Shown here: positions 26,598-35,475 of the stretch, one piece after another
How the letters are laid out: each line of letters opens with the position of its first letter
Position numbering within the stretch: position 1 is the stretch's first letter
Source of the DNA: Taibaiella helva
GTDB lineage: Bacteria; Bacteroidota; Bacteroidia; Chitinophagales; Chitinophagaceae
Direction of reading: 5' to 3'
NCBI RefSeq assembly: GCF_003545695.1
Contig: NZ_QUZZ01000016.1
Coordinates: 54,301-118,300 of the forward strand
Length of the DNA: 64,000 nucleotides
Made by a program: the position numbers and the translations under genes
The notes under the pieces: generated by a model
The model's database searches: none
Seen by the model: only the letters and a program-made list of their open reading frames with translations
What the model was told of the DNA's origin: nothing

Positions 26598-29500
26598 ATG
26601 GCATCATTACACCAGACACTGCGCTATGAAGGAACCAATCTTTCGCAGATCCTCGGCGAATTTCCTTCTTTCAGGCAGGTGCAGGCAAGCTTCCAGCTTC
26701 CTGCCTACGACTACATTCCGCTGGGCGACGGCTTCGCCGCCAACCGGAATTTCCTCCGAACGGAGACTTTTCCGAAAGCCTTGCAGATCGACAGCACCAG
26801 CTACCAGCTGGATCTTCCGGTATCCCTCCTTTGCGGCAGCAACCTGCTGGGCTTCCTCTATTACTGGGGCACACAGGTGAATATGAACGGGCAAACACCG
26901 CCCGATCTGCAGCGACTTGCCGATAACCTGTCGCTGGCCGTCGACGTTAAGGTCAGCACAGCAACACAACATTTTACCGCACTGCCTTTCCTGCTGCTTT
27001 CCGGTTACCTGACCAACCGTAACAATACGCTGGCCGTGCGGCACGAAAGCTTTGCCGCGATGAATGTTAACCGCGATACCTCAACAGACGTAGAAAAGAC
27101 CCTGCGGGAGTACCTGGAGGACACGCTGGTGCTGCTCAACCTGGAAGCGATGGGTAAGCTGGCAGCGAAGCTACCCAATGTATCCTTTCCCTCCTTGTTT
27201 GTATTTGTGGCTTTATCTTTCAAAAAGGAGGGCGAAAAACTTCCGGTGCTGAAAGTACCCAGCTTCGAGGTGCTGACCGCACAGGCCAAGCAGCAATTCA
27301 ATGTAGGCTTTTCAGACAGCGATTATAACCTGCTGAAGAAAATACCTGCAGCCCAGTATGAAGCACTATGGGATTTCCCGGTAACCATCCCGGAAGTAAA
27401 GCCTGCTGTCGTAAAAGGTGAGCTGGTATTCACCGGTGATGAAGCGGTTCAATACAGCGATCTCAGCAGCTACGACCTGGCGCTGGATTATGCCGGGCAA
27501 TCGGTAAAGTATGCCTGGAATAATTATTCAAGTTCGGAGATCCCGGAACGCAAGGCTGTATTTGATTTTCACGAGACGCAGGATATCGTTATCGACACCG
27601 GGTCAGCAAGCCCGGTTATAGTCAGTGTAAGGCTTTACAATGGCAATATGCTGTGGCAGCATACCTATTCAGCCGATGACAACAAGCTGCAGCAGCTGCA
27701 TATCGAAGTGCCATTGGTGAAAGTACCCGTGCTGGGCGCCGATCCTGCACATCCCGGCGCCGGCAGCAAGCCGCTACGCGGACAGGTGGTGCAGCTGGGC
27801 GGCGAATGCCTGCTGAAGGACCTTACCGTTATCCTCCAGGCCAAGGCCAGTGCTTCCGATCCTCTGTGGAAAGTGATTGGCGTAGCGACTACCGACATCA
27901 CCGGCAGCTTTACCATGCCCTATCCCCTGGGCAGCTACGAAGTAGCTCAGGCCATTGTATCCCTGGCGCCAGACGAGCCTGTCCCGGTAAGCGTGATACC
28001 GGTTGAAGAACAGCAATCGGAGCAGCAAACCATAGCCAACGATTTCATATACATCCTGGTGGAAGGCGCCGACTGTGGCAGCGAAGAGGATGGAGACGAC
28101 TGCCAATGCCACTCGACTGATAGCAAGACGCCCCGCCTGCCGGATCAGAGCGACCTGATTGGCTCCGATAAATTCTCACAGGACCTGGGTGGCGGCACCT
28201 GCATGAACCTGACCACGCCCAACCGTACGCTGAGCGAGCACACCTATTATGCCATCGTGCGTACTTCCGATCCGGATGTAGCTAACTATGTACTGGAGAA
28301 GAATACCATACAGCAAGCAGATGGCTTCAAAAAGGTAACCTTCACGCTGGGCGAAGGCAAAAAGGTGGAACGCAAGGAAGTTACTTACGAAAATCCCATC
28401 CGCTGGCAGGACGCGCCGGATACCGTTGATAAGGATAATCATTTATCGCTGTACCAGGCTGTTAATGTTGCTCATGGTCATCTCCTCACGTATAAGTCTG
28501 TGCTAAAGGCTGATGGCTATTCGCTGGGCGACCTGATGTACTCGCTGCCCCTGGCGCCGGGTCAGAAAAAGCAGATCGCCGTCTTCGATTATAAGCGTAC
28601 GCTGCAAGGTTCGGAGAGTCAGCAGCTGACCCAGCGCGAAGGTCTTAATGCCGCGCTGGTAAACGATCGCAGCATCATCGACGACCTTAGCGGATCGATC
28701 AATGAGTACCTGCAGGGCCAGAGCTCGGCCAATACCGGCGGCGTGTCTGCCGGTTTGGGTGTGGGCGCTATACTGGGACCGGTAGGCGCCGTACTGGGTG
28801 TTTCCGGCGGCTATTCTTCTTCCTCCTCCAACGCTTCGCAGCAAAGCTCGCGCAATACTTCCCAGGCCTTCGGCGAAACCCTGCGCAACGCGATCATGCA
28901 AAGCTCCAGCGCTTACCGTTCGCTGAACGGTACCCTTATCGATACGGTATCGGAAGGACAGCAGTACGCAGCGACCACCGAAGTGGTGGCCAACCACAAC
29001 CACTGCCATTCGCTGACGATGCTGTACTTTGAGGTGCTGCGCCATTACGCCGTTTTCCAGGAGATGGTCGGTGTGGAAGAATGCCTTTTCGTGCCGCTGA
29101 TCATGACGAATTTCTCTATGGAGAACATTCATAAATGGCGGGACGTGCTGGCCGCCAACCTGATGTATCGCCCCTCGAATACTTACCTGCCCATGTTCCG
29201 CAACCGGAATCCGCTGCTGAAGGGCTTTGACGCCAACGACCGGGTAATGACCAACTGGGCCAATGTAGACTTCCCGGCCAACCGTTATTGCGACGATACG
29301 ATTACCGAGATCACAGGCCAGATCAATTTCCGTGTCAGCATCCCCCGTCCCAAAACCCGCTTCGACCGCATTCTTTCCCTGCCCATTATCAAGAAGACCG
29401 TTACGACGCAAGGCGGTGTCGATGTGGTTGGCACGGTAGAGGAAAATATCAAGAATGCGGTGATCGGTGCGATCGTTCCTTGTGCGGCAGGCGGACCGAC

Positions 29501-32500
29501 CATCAAACGCCAGACCAATACGACTGAAGTCATTACCCGCGGCCAGATCTTTGATATGTTCATGACCCTGGACGCCAATTATGAGACCGTACCGCCGGCC
29601 AGGTGTATCCGCGTGAACTTTGACTCTGTCGATTCACCCAATATACCTTTCCTTTTCTTCAATGATGCTTATACGCCGCTCGATTTCTTTGCCGGCATGG
29701 AGAAAGAGAAGAAGATATGGGACGCCTACGCTTCGCTGCTGGGCATGAGCACCAATGAGCTGCTGCGCTATTTCAACAACAACGTGATCGCCGACTGGGA
29801 CCAGATATTTAACGATCATATCGCCCCCATGATCATTGCCAGGCTGATCGACCAGACCAAGATCTCCATTCAGCCGCTGAATGGTCTTGACTTTACTCCG
29901 CTGGATAAGTATAACGGCGGCAACCGCCTGCTGCGTTATAACCTGCGCGGCGGCACCTCCAAGACCCGCGCGGAGATCGATAAGCTGAACATCCTGTACA
30001 ATATCGCGTTCAACAATAAGATGGAGTTCTTTAATTTCATCGACGCCTTCCGGGTGGAAAGCCTCAGGATCAGCTATGCCACGCCGCATTACAATGGAAC
30101 TATCGTCAACGAGACGCTCAACGACGACCTGGTAGATGGTGTGCAGAATATCAATGCACCATTGAATTACGACGAGAAACGGAATCCCCGCCTGGAGGAT
30201 AAGTTCATCGTGAACGAGCTGATCACCCACCTCAACAGTAACCTGGAATACTACAACAAGGTGCTGTGGCGTAACCTGGATCCTGACCGGCGCTACCTGC
30301 TGCTGGACGGCTTCCACATACAGGTGTACGACGATCTGAATCAGCCTGGGCCCATGAAAAGCCTGGCTTCCATTGTGAAGAACCAGCTGATCGGCATTGC
30401 CGGTAACTCGTTGATCTTCCCGGTAGCTGCAGGCGTAAAGGTAGACCGCTCCTACATCATTGTCAGCTCACAGGAAGAGGGCCAGGAGAAGGAGTCGAAA
30501 GTATCCTTGTTCGATCACTACCGCCCGCTTACCCCGCCCGATCCCTTCCGTATCAGCGTGCCGACCAGGGGTATTTTCGCCGAAGCCGTAATGGGCGCCT
30601 GCGACGCCTGTGAGAAAGTGAAAGACAATTCTTCCCAGGATTGGGATCGCTTCCGCACCGACGAGCCGACGACCTTTGCACCGGTAACTGTACCGACGCC
30701 GGAACCCACTGACTGGAAAGCGGCTTTCAAGGACTTCGCCACACCGATCGTCAACATACAGAACGCGCCGGCGCTGCCCGCACCGGGAGCCGGTCTGCAG
30801 GGCCTGGCCGAGCTGCTGGGCAAAAACGATATTTTTAAGGATATCACCGGCCTCGACGGCAACCAGAAGAATGCGATGGCTACTTACCTGTCCAACCAGG
30901 AGAATGCGAAAGCCTTTGCCCAGATGGCCAAAGACATGGCCATACAAGCTCACAATACGCAGAACGATGATAAGATCAAAAGCGCGATCAACGATGCGCA
31001 GACCAGCGGCAACATTACCAAAGAGGATGCCGGCAAGCTGACGAAGGACCATATCCAGCAAATGATTGACGGTGGCGAAAGCAAGCGTACCGACGCGGCC
31101 GCTGCCGCAGATAAGAAACCTTCGCTTACAGATGCTGCCGTGAAAGCCGCAGACCAGGGCAAGGCCGTAAAAGCCGAACATACCGACGCCGTAACCGGTA
31201 AGACGGAAAAAGTAGATATCGAAGGGACCAGCGCTGAAAATATACTGGCTATGGTGAGCGGCGCCGTACCGCAGCTGAAGCAGGAAAACAGCATGGCCTG
31301 CTGGGCTACCGCCGCAACGATGATGGTGAGCTGGAAGAAAGGCCTGTCCATGACAGTGCCTGATGTATTGGCCCTTGCCGGGCAGCAGTACGTCGATAAG
31401 TTCAATGCCGCACAAGGGTTGCAGTCTGCTGAGAAAGACGCCTTCATTACCGCGCTGGGCATGATGGGCGAACCGCCGGCCAGCTATACGCTGCAGACTT
31501 ATATCAACTGGCTGAAGACTTATGGCCCGCTGTGGATCACAACCGATTCTTCCACTGCTACCGGCCCCTTCTCACCACACGCCCGTATCCTGACCAAGAT
31601 CACCGGTACCGGCACGCCTGACGGACAAGGCACTTACTTTACCTTCAACGATCCGGCCACCGGAACGGAGATAAAAGAGTCCTTCGCTGATTTCCTGAGC
31701 GCTTATGAGCAAATGGTGACCGATAATCCCGGTGCGCTCTTCATCCAGATCGTGCACTTCAGCGACCCGGTAGCGCCTGTAGGCGAAGGCGGTCCCGCTC
31801 CCGATCCAGCCGTACAGGACCTGAATACGAACAAGCCCGCAGCTGCGGATACCCTGGTGATCAATAAGTCGGAGTTCAAGGCTGTGACCGGACTGAGCAA
31901 CTGGAAACCTTCCGGCGCCCTGCACAATACCAAGCTCTTTTCCAAGCGTACCAGCAGCCAGGTCATCCACCTGGTGCTGCATGAAACCGCAGCCGATACC
32001 GGAAATGGCTTCTCTCCGCCCAATACCGCGCATATGGCAGTAAAGGCCGATGCAACGATCACGCAGTTCAACGACTTGCTGGAAAACGAGCAGCATGCTA
32101 ACAATTTCAACACCACTTCTGTAGGCGTTGAGTTTGTAAACCGTGGCTGGCTGGCCAGCCCTAAAGACGACGACAGCGCGCATCCGCAGTACAGCTACGA
32201 GCATGAAGCCATTCCCGCGAAAGAATCCAAGCTGACTGCTGCTCAAAAGGAAAAGTTCAAGGAAGCCAACGGCTATCTCTGGTGCTTCTGGGGCTTTGGC
32301 TTCGGCATCTACCGTCTGCCGCAAAGCACGGCGCAGCTCGAGAAAGAAGTAGAGCTGGTGAAATGGCTCACCGTAGATCTGCCCCCGGTGATCAAAGCCT
32401 GGAAGGAAGGTGGTGGCTGGCTCTCCGGCAAGCCCGAGCTCGCAACGCTGGCCGGCTGGTTGTCGCTGCCCGCCGTCCCTGCCGAGAATAAGCCTTTGCT

Positions 32501-32897
32501 TGATATCCCGACCATCAGCAATACCTGGCTACAGCTCGTCTCCTACAATGAAGTGAAATCCCTCTGGAGCTTCAAAGCGGCCGATATACCAGCCGATGCG
32601 GATAAGGATAAGCAGCAATACTTCATCTTCACCACAGGACACGATTACATTACACCGGCCAATTTTGCCAGCCGCTCCGGCATCCTTTCGCACAACGCCC
32701 TGTACAACGGTCATAGCGATGGCTCCTTCCTCGCGCTGTACACCTGGTTGCGTCTGGCCAAAGGAAAATCGGATACCAAGGCTTTCGACCTCTGCAAAGA
32801 CCTGATGAAAAACCATTTTATCATCGCTTCGCTGAAGACCGATCCCTACGACAAGAAGATCGTGCTGCTGAACGTGAGCGACGCCAACCTGGTATAG
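26598..32897 (+). CDS. Giant multidomain protein: unknown N-terminal region, papain-like (C70/AvrRpt2-type) peptidase, split AmpD-type amidase
   Basis: 2099 residues, no signal peptide. Residues 1-380 and 510-1380 match no family I know; about 390-460 resembles a carboxypeptidase-regulatory-like beta module (GQVVQLGGECLLKDLTVILQ); a Cys cluster (DCGSEEDGDDCQCH) lies near 493; a Gly-rich hydrophobic stretch (GLGVGAILGPVGAVLG) lies near 720. Residues 1380-1550 are an Ala/Lys/Asp-rich linker. The peptidase begins with QENSMACWATAATMMVSW: Cys1568, His1661 and Asn1684/Asp1685 are candidate catalytic residues. An Amidase_2-like domain follows: His1795 (VLHETAAD), Glu1845 (SVGVEFVNRG), then about 185 residues later His2032 and Asp2041 (LSHNALYNGHSDGSF), matching AmpD zinc ligands but with an insertion between. 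Likely acts on peptidoglycan and protein; an exported effector or toxin is possible (inference). Start ATG 26598 is preferred to an upstream in-frame codon inside the promoter box. Own promoter and terminator; single gene. Confidence 0.85.
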   Translation: MASLHQTLRYEGTNLSQILGEFPSFRQVQASFQLPAYDYIPLGDGFAANRNFLRTETFPKALQIDSTSYQLDLPVSLLCGSNLLGFLYYWGTQVNMNGQTPPDLQRLADNLSLAVDVKVSTATQHFTALPFLLLSGYLTNRNNTLAVRHESFAAMNVNRDTSTDVEKTLREYLEDTLVLLNLEAMGKLAAKLPNVSFPSLFVFVALSFKKEGEKLPVLKVPSFEVLTAQAKQQFNVGFSDSDYNLLKKIPAAQYEALWDFPVTIPEVKPAVVKGELVFTGDEAVQYSDLSSYDLALDYAGQSVKYAWNNYSSSEIPERKAVFDFHETQDIVIDTGSASPVIVSVRLYNGNMLWQHTYSADDNKLQQLHIEVPLVKVPVLGADPAHPGAGSKPLRGQVVQLGGECLLKDLTVILQAKASASDPLWKVIGVATTDITGSFTMPYPLGSYEVAQAIVSLAPDEPVPVSVIPVEEQQSEQQTIANDFIYILVEGADCGSEEDGDDCQCHSTDSKTPRLPDQSDLIGSDKFSQDLGGGTCMNLTTPNRTLSEHTYYAIVRTSDPDVANYVLEKNTIQQADGFKKVTFTLGEGKKVERKEVTYENPIRWQDAPDTVDKDNHLSLYQAVNVAHGHLLTYKSVLKADGYSLGDLMYSLPLAPGQKKQIAVFDYKRTLQGSESQQLTQREGLNAALVNDRSIIDDLSGSINEYLQGQSSANTGGVSAGLGVGAILGPVGAVLGVSGGYSSSSSNASQQSSRNTSQAFGETLRNAIMQSSSAYRSLNGTLIDTVSEGQQYAATTEVVANHNHCHSLTMLYFEVLRHYAVFQEMVGVEECLFVPLIMTNFSMENIHKWRDVLAANLMYRPSNTYLPMFRNRNPLLKGFDANDRVMTNWANVDFPANRYCDDTITEITGQINFRVSIPRPKTRFDRILSLPIIKKTVTTQGGVDVVGTVEENIKNAVIGAIVPCAAGGPTIKRQTNTTEVITRGQIFDMFMTLDANYETVPPARCIRVNFDSVDSPNIPFLFFNDAYTPLDFFAGMEKEKKIWDAYASLLGMSTNELLRYFNNNVIADWDQIFNDHIAPMIIARLIDQTKISIQPLNGLDFTPLDKYNGGNRLLRYNLRGGTSKTRAEIDKLNILYNIAFNNKMEFFNFIDAFRVESLRISYATPHYNGTIVNETLNDDLVDGVQNINAPLNYDEKRNPRLEDKFIVNELITHLNSNLEYYNKVLWRNLDPDRRYLLLDGFHIQVYDDLNQPGPMKSLASIVKNQLIGIAGNSLIFPVAAGVKVDRSYIIVSSQEEGQEKESKVSLFDHYRPLTPPDPFRISVPTRGIFAEAVMGACDACEKVKDNSSQDWDRFRTDEPTTFAPVTVPTPEPTDWKAAFKDFATPIVNIQNAPALPAPGAGLQGLAELLGKNDIFKDITGLDGNQKNAMATYLSNQENAKAFAQMAKDMAIQAHNTQNDDKIKSAINDAQTSGNITKEDAGKLTKDHIQQMIDGGESKRTDAAAAADKKPSLTDAAVKAADQGKAVKAEHTDAVTGKTEKVDIEGTSAENILAMVSGAVPQLKQENSMACWATAATMMVSWKKGLSMTVPDVLALAGQQYVDKFNAAQGLQSAEKDAFITALGMMGEPPASYTLQTYINWLKTYGPLWITTDSSTATGPFSPHARILTKITGTGTPDGQGTYFTFNDPATGTEIKESFADFLSAYEQMVTDNPGALFIQIVHFSDPVAPVGEGGPAPDPAVQDLNTNKPAAADTLVINKSEFKAVTGLSNWKPSGALHNTKLFSKRTSSQVIHLVLHETAADTGNGFSPPNTAHMAVKADATITQFNDLLENEQHANNFNTTSVGVEFVNRGWLASPKDDDSAHPQYSYEHEAIPAKESKLTAAQKEKFKEANGYLWCFWGFGFGIYRLPQSTAQLEKEVELVKWLTVDLPPVIKAWKEGGGWLSGKPELATLAGWLSLPAVPAENKPLLDIPTISNTWLQLVSYNEVKSLWSFKAADIPADADKDKQQYFIFTTGHDYITPANFASRSGILSHNALYNGHSDGSFLALYTWLRLAKGKSDTKAFDLCKDLMKNHFIIASLKTDPYDKKIVLLNVSDANLV

Positions 32898-32912
32898 TCA
32901 TCCGCATACCAT

Positions 32913-32942
32913 AAAGCCGGGATACAGGCGTATCCCGGCTTT
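32913..32942 (+). terminator. Rho-independent terminator of giant gene
   Basis: 13-base arms (32913-32925 and 32930-32942) with a 4-base loop, ending in TTT, 15 bases after the stop. Confidence 0.9.
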
Positions 32943-33037
32943 TATGTTCATATAATAGATCCTGCAGGCATCTTTGCTTCGATACAGATAAAGCAATGCT
33001 GAAGCCGGGATCTACCCTATCACAGGATTCAGCTATT

Positions 33038-33460
33038 TTACTGCTTCGACGCATGCCGGGCGTCACGATGCAGCTTATCAAGGTATTCGCTGATGACCGC
33101 CGCTTTCTCCTTTTTAATCCGTTTACCCAATTCCCGGCGCGGGCATTGCACATGATACTTTGCACCCCAGTCCATGATCTCGATCACAATAGGCAGGAGA
33201 TCCACGCCTTTTGGCGTGAGGCTGTAGCAGTATTTGGACTTATTGTGCGGCGATACCTGCTTCTTCAGTATCTGTTCCGCTTCCAGCACACTCAAGCGGT
33301 TAGCCAGGATATTCGTCGCAATTTTTTCTTCCGATTCCAGGAATTCACTATACGATACTTTGCCCCGCAGCATAATATCGCGGATAATGAGCAGCGACCA
33401 CTTGTCGCCGAAAACCTCCAGGGAGCAGCTGATGGGACAATCCGACCTGTTCTTTTCCAT
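33038..33460 (-). CDS. HxlR-family transcriptional regulator
   Basis: 141 residues from ATG 33460 (the frame is open upstream, but that part crosses the operator and promoter). It begins MEKNRSDCPISCSLEVFGDKWS, the HxlR N-terminus with its conserved Cys, followed by the winged helix (VSYSEFLESEEKIATNILAN) and wing KSKYCYSLTPKGVDLLPIV. The cysteine-rich start suggests redox or electrophile sensing. Divergent from an NTF2-like gene across a double palindrome that it probably binds. Confidence 0.9.
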   Translation of the reverse strand: MEKNRSDCPISCSLEVFGDKWSLLIIRDIMLRGKVSYSEFLESEEKIATNILANRLSVLEAEQILKKQVSPHNKSKYCYSLTPKGVDLLPIVIEIMDWGAKYHVQCPRRELGKRIKKEKAAVISEYLDKLHRDARHASKQ

Positions 33461-33478
33461 ATATTTTTTTAAAAGTAC

Positions 33479-33523
33479 TTGCATTTTGCAATTAGTTATT
33501 ATCTTAGTGCTTGCAAAATGCAA
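33479..33523. promoter_or_regulatory. Double palindromic operator in divergent HxlR/NTF2 promoter
   Basis: Two sites, TTGCATTTTGCAA (33479-33491) and TTGCAAAATGCAA (33511-33523), each TTGCA-N3-TGCAA, 32 bases centre to centre, about three helical turns. The extended halves are also exact inverted repeats of each other. This is the pattern expected for two regulator dimers on one DNA face. Confidence 0.75.
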
Positions 33524-33559
33524 GCAAATATACAATTCAACCTTTAAAAGAAAGCAGAA

Positions 33560-33937
33560 ATGGAAAGCAACACCACCCGGCAACTGCTGGAAACCTATTA
33601 TGAGGGCTTTGCCCGGAAAGAAGGATGGGAATCGGTCATTGCAGATGATTTCCTGTTTACCGGTGGCAATATGGCACACCCTGTACCTATAAGCGGCAAA
33701 CAGGCTTATATTGAAGTGATCGCCCGATTTTCAAGGGTCTTTGAATCCATGACGGCCCGGGATATGATCATAGACGGCGATCGGGCATATGTTACCGGCA
33801 ATTACGATTTTCGCTTTCCCAATGGCGAGCATATCAACGGTGATGTAGCAGAGCTGTGGACGGCAAAGGACGGTAAGCTGCAATCCCTGCGTATTTTCTT
33901 CGACACGCTTACTTTTGACCGCAATACGCCAAAGTAA
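33560..33937 (+). CDS. NTF2-like/SnoaL-like protein
   Basis: 125 residues with the cone-like NTF2 fold pattern: LLETYYEGFARKEGWESVIADDF, then ISGKQAYIEVIARFSRVFES, and C-terminal strands DRAYVTGNYDFRFPNGEHIN and AELWTAKDGKLQSLRIFFD. These proteins act as small enzymes or ligand binders; substrate unknown. Divergent from the HxlR regulator and very likely its target. Confidence 0.82.
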   Translation: MESNTTRQLLETYYEGFARKEGWESVIADDFLFTGGNMAHPVPISGKQAYIEVIARFSRVFESMTARDMIIDGDRAYVTGNYDFRFPNGEHINGDVAELWTAKDGKLQSLRIFFDTLTFDRNTPK

Positions 33938-33944
33938 GCCCAGG

Positions 33945-34330
33945 CGTTTCTGGCTTACAGCGAGGCGCTGGCTTTCCGTCTCCCGCAAAGTACAGCCCCG
34001 CCGGTTTTGTCTTCTTAAGGCACGCTATCCTTCTATAGCATTCGTATGCCGGTCCCTTGGCGGTCGTTGCCAGGTGATCCCTGTCCCGATACCGTTCGAT
34101 TGTACCGATGGTTTCCAGGAAGCCTTTCATGGCCGGCCGGAAGCCTTCCTGCAAAAAGAAGTACGTCAGGCGCAATCGGCCTGGGGTTCCTGGAAGCAGG
34201 CCAGGAAGAAGTGCTGGTGCAGCGCCTGGCCGACGACCTGGCATCGGGCGCCTGGGACCGTCAATATGGTCATTATCGTATGGAACCCACCTTTATTTGT
34301 GCTTTGCGGCTCATCATCGCTACGCCATAA
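33945..34330 (+). pseudogene. Decayed class I SAM-dependent methyltransferase (C-terminal remnant, frameshifted)
   Basis: Two plus-strand frames give successive parts of the C-terminus of a known methyltransferase type. The first reads RYPSIAFVCRSLGG, IPVPIPFDCTDGFQEAF and EVRQAQSAWG; after a one-base loss near 34182-34187 the other reads FLEAGQEEVLVQRLADDLAS and ends with CALRLIIATP and a stop at 34330. The part before about 34020 is degenerate, and the SAM-binding domain is absent. A dead fragment left beside the NTF2 gene. Confidence 0.65.
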
Positions 34331-34349
34331 AAGAATAAAGAAAAGAATA

Positions 34350-34385
34350 AAGGTGTCCAGTTACATACCGGACGCCTTACTTTTG
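34350..34385. terminator. Terminator hairpin
   Basis: Arms AAGGTGTCC (34350-34358) and GGACGCCTT (34370-34378) with one G-U pair, then ACTTTTG. It lies just after the stop of the minus-strand SDR gene and beyond the methyltransferase relic on the plus strand, so may serve both directions. Confidence 0.65.
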
Positions 34386-34396
34386 TGCTCATAGTT

Positions 34397-35170
34397 TTAC
34401 AGGTTGATACCGCCGGAAGCCTCGATCCGTTGGGCATTCACCCATTTCGCATCTTCACTGCAGAGAAAAGCAACGACACCGCCGATGTCATCGGCTTGCC
34501 CTACCCGACCGAGCGCTGTAACCTGCGCGAGCTGCTGGCTCAGCTCAGGGCTGTTGCGTACCCTGCCGCCGCCGAAGTCCGTGGCAATGGGACCGGGCGC
34601 TACCACGTTGGCGGTAATACCCCTTGATCCCAATTCCCTGGCCATATAGCGGGTCAGCACTTCGATCGCGCCTTTCATGGACCCGTAAGCCGATGAGCCG
34701 GGATGAGCAAAGCGGGCCAGCCCGGAAGAAATGTTTACAATGCGACCACCATCATTCAGGAAAGGCAGCGCCTTCTGGGTAAGAAAGAATACGCCTTTGT
34801 AATGAATGTTGTGCGCAGCGTCGAACTGCTCCTCCGTTGTTTCAGCAAAAGGTGCGTACAGGGCTGTTCCGGCGTTGTTGATAAGGAAGTCGAAATTAGG
34901 GCTGCCGGTATACTGCTTCAGATGGCCGGTCACTTCCTTGAAAAAGACGTCGAAGGAAGCGACATTACCGGCGTCCAGCCGGAAGGCTTCTGCCTGCCTG
35001 CCCATCGACCGGATCTCGGCGACCACTTTCTCCGCCTCTTCTTTATTACTGTTATAGGTAAGGATAATATCACTTCCCTTGCGGGCCAGGCTCAGGGCCA
35101 TATCCCGACCAAGTCCCCGGCTACCGCCGGTGACCAGGGCTATTTTGGTTGTTGCCATGTTCGTTTTCAT
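34397..35170 (-). CDS. Short-chain dehydrogenase/reductase (FabG-like)
   Basis: 257 residues (ATG 35158 is an alternative start, 4 codons in). Classical SDR: TGGSRGLGRDMA cofactor motif, NNAG, the catalytic Ser in IVNISSG, and YGSMKGA (YxxxK), then VAPGPIATDF. NADP(H) is likely from the basic residue after the glycine motif. Substrate unknown. Preceded by a 305-base regulatory region. Confidence 0.92.
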   Translation of the reverse strand: MKTNMATTKIALVTGGSRGLGRDMALSLARKGSDIILTYNSNKEEAEKVVAEIRSMGRQAEAFRLDAGNVASFDVFFKEVTGHLKQYTGSPNFDFLINNAGTALYAPFAETTEEQFDAAHNIHYKGVFFLTQKALPFLNDGGRIVNISSGLARFAHPGSSAYGSMKGAIEVLTRYMARELGSRGITANVVAPGPIATDFGGGRVRNSPELSQQLAQVTALGRVGQADDIGGVVAFLCSEDAKWVNAQRIEASGGINL

Positions 35171-35475
35171 TTTTTAATTTGATCAGTTAGCATTGACAAG
35201 GCAAAGGTCGGCAGGAAAGAAGAATAAGCGATTGCGCGGATCAATCCGATGTTTGTAAGAATCAAACTTGCTGATCTTTCTTTTCTCGCGGCGATGCAAA
35301 GACACGACGAAAGAATAATAAAGAGCAAAGTAAATTTATCACCAAATCGCGAAAAAGGGGAAGGTTTATCTGGCTGTATATCTTTCCAGGCTATACTATT
35401 TTGAGAAAATATCAGGTGGCTTTAGGTTTCCGCGAGTATGCTCATGCTTCGTCGCACCACGGCGAGAAAACAAAA
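35171..35475. other. Intergenic region between SDR and AraC genes
   Basis: No gene. It holds the SDR upstream region; an inverted repeat GTTTG-N7-CAAAC at 35251-35267 could be an operator. The segment around 35284-35315 (TCTCGCGGCGATGCAAAGAC) resembles degenerate CGCAAAG-type interspersed repeats. No clean TAnnTTTG box was found. Confidence 0.4.
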
